Source: Palsa-504 sp963744575
GTDB taxonomy: Bacteria; Actinomycetota; Actinomycetes; Streptosporangiales; Streptosporangiaceae
Direction: 5' to 3'
Assembly (NCBI GenBank): GCA_963744575.1
Contig: CAVUUF010000006.1
Location: 62,001 to 126,000 of the forward strand
Length of the DNA: 64,000 nt
The notes under the pieces are model-generated. The model ran no database searches, was not told the origin of the DNA, and worked only from the letters and a program-made list of their open reading frames with translations. Made by a program: the position numbers and the translations under genes. The stretch's first letter is position 1; the number at the start of each line of letters is the position of its first letter. Positions 62,078 to 64,000 of this stretch are shown here, in pieces.

Positions 62078-62394
62078 ATGACCGAGCCGCAGCGTCCGCG
62101 AAGCCCACGCCGCTGGCTGCCCTGGGCGGCAGCCGGGGCCGCGCTGGTCGTCGGGGGGTGATCGGCGGCGTCATCGTCGCCGCCACGAGCCCGCCGGCCG
62201 CCAGCGGCCCGGCCGCCCGGGCCGGGCTGCGGGACGGCGACGTGATCACCAAGATCGACGGCGAGCCGGCGACCAGCAACATCCAGCTGCAAGAACTGAC
62301 GCTGACCAAGAAGCCGGGCGACACCGTCGCGGCCGATTACGCCAGGACCGGTCATTCGGCCACGGCGACGATCACGCTGGGCGCGCAGCCATGA
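62078..62394 (+). pseudogene. HtrA-like protease lacking its protease domain; anchor joined to PDZ
   Basis: Start MTEPQRPRSPRRWLPWAAAG (membrane anchor of a DegP/HtrA-type protein). After VVGG a run of six G breaks the frame; in the next frame VIGGVIVAATSPPAAS runs straight into GPAARAGLRDGDVITKIDGE PATSNIQLQEL, the PDZ domain, ending at 62394. The whole trypsin-like domain between them is missing. Stop overlaps the glutaminase ATG (ATGA). Confidence 0.8.
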
Positions 62395-63392
62395 CCAGCC
62401 AGGAGGTCGGCCAGGAGTACGTATCGACCGGTCAGCTGCCGTCAGCCCGGCAGGTCCAGGCCGCGGTGGACGAGGCGTACCGGCTGTACCGCGCCGAGAC
62501 GAGCGGGGAAACCTCCCAGGTCTACCCGGCGCTGGCCCGGGTGCCCGGGCACCTGTTCGGCATCTGCGTGGCCGGGGTCCGCGGCGGCAGGTACCGGGCC
62601 GGGGACAGCGGGCACGAGTTCACGATCATGAGCGTCGCCAAGCCGTTCGTCTTCGCCCTGGTGTGCGAGATTCTCGGGGCCGAACGGGTGCGGCAGAAGC
62701 TCGGGGTGAACGCGACCGGGCTCGCGTTCGACTCGCTGTCCTTCGTCGAGCGCAGCGCGGACGGCCGGTCGAATCCGATGGTGAACGCCGGGGCCATCGC
62801 CGCCACCAGCCTGGTGCCGGGTGCGAGCGGCGAGGAGAAGTGGCGGTTCCTGGCCGGCGGGCTGTCCCGTTTCGCCGGACGGGACCTGACGCTGAGCGAG
62901 GAGGTCTACGCCTCCGCATCCGTCACCAACCACCGCAATCGCGCCATCGCGAACCTGCTGGCCAGCCGGGACCGGATCTACTGGGACCCGGCCGGGACAG
63001 TCGACCTGTACCCCAGGCAGAGCTGCCTGCTGACCAGCGCCGAGGATCTCGCGGTCATGACCGCGACGCTGGCCGACGGCGGGGTCAATCCGGTGACCGG
63101 CAGGCGGGTGGTCACCGCGGACGCCTGCCAGCACGCGCTGGCCGTCATGGCCACCGCCGGGATGTACGAGACCTCGGGCGACTGGCTCTTCGACGTCGGG
63201 GTGCCTGCGGTGCTGGCGCCTGCGGCGGCTGTGCCGCCGGGACGGGTGCCTGCGGCGGCGGTGCCATCGGCGCGGCGGCCGGGGCGACCTGGTCCTGAGC
63301 CGCCCACCGTGCTTGCTGCCTGCGCTGTACGCGTCCGTGTACCGAGCTGGCCACCGCCACCTTGGCGGCGGTCTTCAACAGGCCCATCGTGA
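62391..63392 (+). pseudogene. glsA: Glutaminase A, C-terminal quarter missing
   Basis: From ATG 62391. Typical beta-lactamase-like glutaminase: GHEFTIMSVAKPFVFALVCE with the nucleophile Ser-x-x-Lys (near 81), NPMVNAGAIAATSLV, and LLTSAEDLAVMTATLADGGV. Ends its similarity at AGMYETSGDWLFDVGVP (about 63200), where family members go on for about 60 more residues (the GGIV/SPPLD region). From there the frame is antisense to the SHOCT-type gene. The enzyme converts L-glutamine to glutamate; here it is probably dead. Confidence 0.8.
63145..63387 (-). pseudogene. SHOCT-type small protein, C-terminal SHOCT domain missing
   Basis: ATG 63387 with GAGGAG seven bases upstream. MGLLKTAAKVAVASSVHGRV QRRQQARW is the standard start of an actinobacterial SHOCT-domain protein, followed by the Ala/Pro/Gln-rich linker. 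The SHOCT helix pair (…LKxLxxLRDxGILTxxEF…) should follow but the frame enters glutaminase antisense near 63200. Confidence 0.7.
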
Positions 63393-63412
63393 TCTCCTCG
63401 TCTCTCAGTCTG

Positions 63413-63523
63413 TCAGGAAGGTTCGGTCGCATCCAGCGCGGCGATCACCTCGCTGGCTGATATTCCGCCGTCGGCGATGAAGCGCGCGCCATCGCGCCGC
63501 CAGGTGTCGATCAGGCTCGCCGG
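63413..63523 (-). pseudogene. C-terminal scrap of a small conserved protein
   Basis: Reads SLIDTWRRDGARFIADGGIS ASEVIAALDATEPS to a stop at 63413. The DGxISxxEVIxAL ending resembles the tail of small actinobacterial proteins of the DUF1269/DUF6325 kind. No start and no N-terminal part in the 60 bases upstream. Confidence 0.35.
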
Positions 63524-63583
63524 CGTGTATTTTTCCGCCCGGGTTCTTATTCTTACCGGTATCAGTCAGGAGCGGGGAGGGCC

Positions 63584-64000
63584 ATGGCGCACGAGGCTGA
63601 TAACCACATCAATCCGGTCATCATCGGCGACCTGAAGCTGCCGCCGGAGGGCCCGGAACCTGCCCAGGTCGACCCGGGCGAGAAAGTCCCCATGCTGATC
63701 GAGCTCAACCTGCTCTACCCCGGTGGCCTGGCCGCCGTCCGGCAGGCCTTTTACGACCTGTGGGAGGGGAGCTACGCCGACCGGGCCGGTGGTTCGTGGG
63801 GGGACGAACCCGCCTCGGGCAGCTCGGTGCTGCCCCGTGTCCCGGAGAAGCTCAGGCTGATCGCGCCCAAGCTCTATCAGTGCGTCCTGTCCCGGGCCGA
63901 CGCGCGCGACATGGTCGATGAGGATCGCCGGTCCGCCCAGGCCGGCCGCGCCGCCGGCCATCTTCCGGATCTGGCCGGACTACACGCTGGAGCCGCAGAT
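63584..64000 (+). CDS. N-terminal part of a probable subtilase-family protein; runs off the right edge
   Basis: ATG 63584 with GGGGAGGG upstream; open to the window end (139 codons). The sequence (INPVIIGDLKLPPEG … VPMLIELNLLYPGGLAAVRQ … LYQCVLSRADARDMVDEDRR) looks like the prosegment of S8-type peptidases that precedes the catalytic domain. The typical IFRIWPDYTLEP, which starts the next segment, is found at the very end in another frame, so a shift near 63955 is possible. The catalytic triad lies outside the window. Identity moderate. Confidence 0.5.
   Translation, partial: MAHEADNHINPVIIGDLKLPPEGPEPAQVDPGEKVPMLIELNLLYPGGLAAVRQAFYDLWEGSYADRAGGSWGDEPASGSSVLPRVPEKLRLIAPKLYQCVLSRADARDMVDEDRRSAQAGRAAGHLPDLAGLHAGAAD

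Noticed and set aside
1..64000. CRISPR arrays, tRNA or rRNA genes, phage modules
   Set aside because: No regularly spaced repeats, no tRNA-like T-loop/acceptor pattern and no phage structural genes noticed by eye; a tRNAscan or CRISPR search was not possible.

Overview
The window is very high in GC, with strongly GC-biased third codon positions, frequent GTG starts and purine-rich AGGAGG-type ribosome binding sites. Its genes (principal-type sigma factor, PknB-like Ser/Thr kinase, DrrAB-like exporter, DICT regulator, IS701 element) point to a filamentous or soil actinomycete. I cannot place it below class Actinomycetia from the sequence alone. I saw no rRNA, tRNA, CRISPR array or phage module.

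Layout. 1-5 kb: a gene entering from the left edge, a broken metallo-beta-lactamase gene, a nonsense-interrupted gene remnant, and an IS701-family element inserted exactly behind a PEBP gene. 5-15.5 kb: a CehA/McbA-type metallohydrolase, a cytochrome P450, a DrrAB-like ABC exporter, a stand-alone LigD-type 3'-phosphoesterase, a frameshifted SDR gene and an anti-sigma factor. 15.7-26 kb: CorA, a frameshifted response regulator-thioredoxin-thioredoxin reductase fusion, an EamA transporter with a palindromic operator, DUF72, DinB, a cold-shock protein and a group 1/2 sigma-70 factor. 26-30 kb: wrecked glycosidase genes around an intact Ser/Thr kinase gene. 30.2-37.4 kb: an intact operon of six genes (GH127 beta-L-arabinofuranosidase, sugar ABC importer, AraD-like epimerase). 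37.4-40 kb: gene fragments. 40-49.5 kb: a Crp/Fnr regulator, a double hotdog thioesterase, an MBL hydrolase, a large adenylate cyclase-AAA-TPR protein, a secreted protein and a STAS protein. 49.3-54 kb: a second sugar locus in which GH3 is intact but GH43, an FGGY kinase and GH78 are broken. 54-64 kb: a MerR-DICT regulator, a polysaccharide deacetylase-like lipoprotein, an IlvD/Edd dehydratase, a large secreted peptidoglycan hydrolase with a membrane partner gene, then a run of deletion remnants (AbgT, HtrA-PDZ, glutaminase, SHOCT) and the start of a probable subtilase.

Working together. The clearest functional unit is the arabinose operon: GH127 would release L-arabinose from short arabinosides, the importer would bring in the sugar, and AraD would pass L-ribulose 5-phosphate to the pentose phosphate pathway. 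araA and araB are not in the window. The downstream GH3/GH43/FGGY/GH78 block would have done similar work on plant glycans but is decayed.

The most striking overall feature is gene decay. About twenty genes are broken by single-base shifts, one 4-base repeat contraction, a nonsense codon, or in-gene deletions that remove whole catalytic domains, while neighbouring genes look fully intact. Some of the single-base shifts could be sequencing errors; the domain-sized deletions are harder to explain that way.
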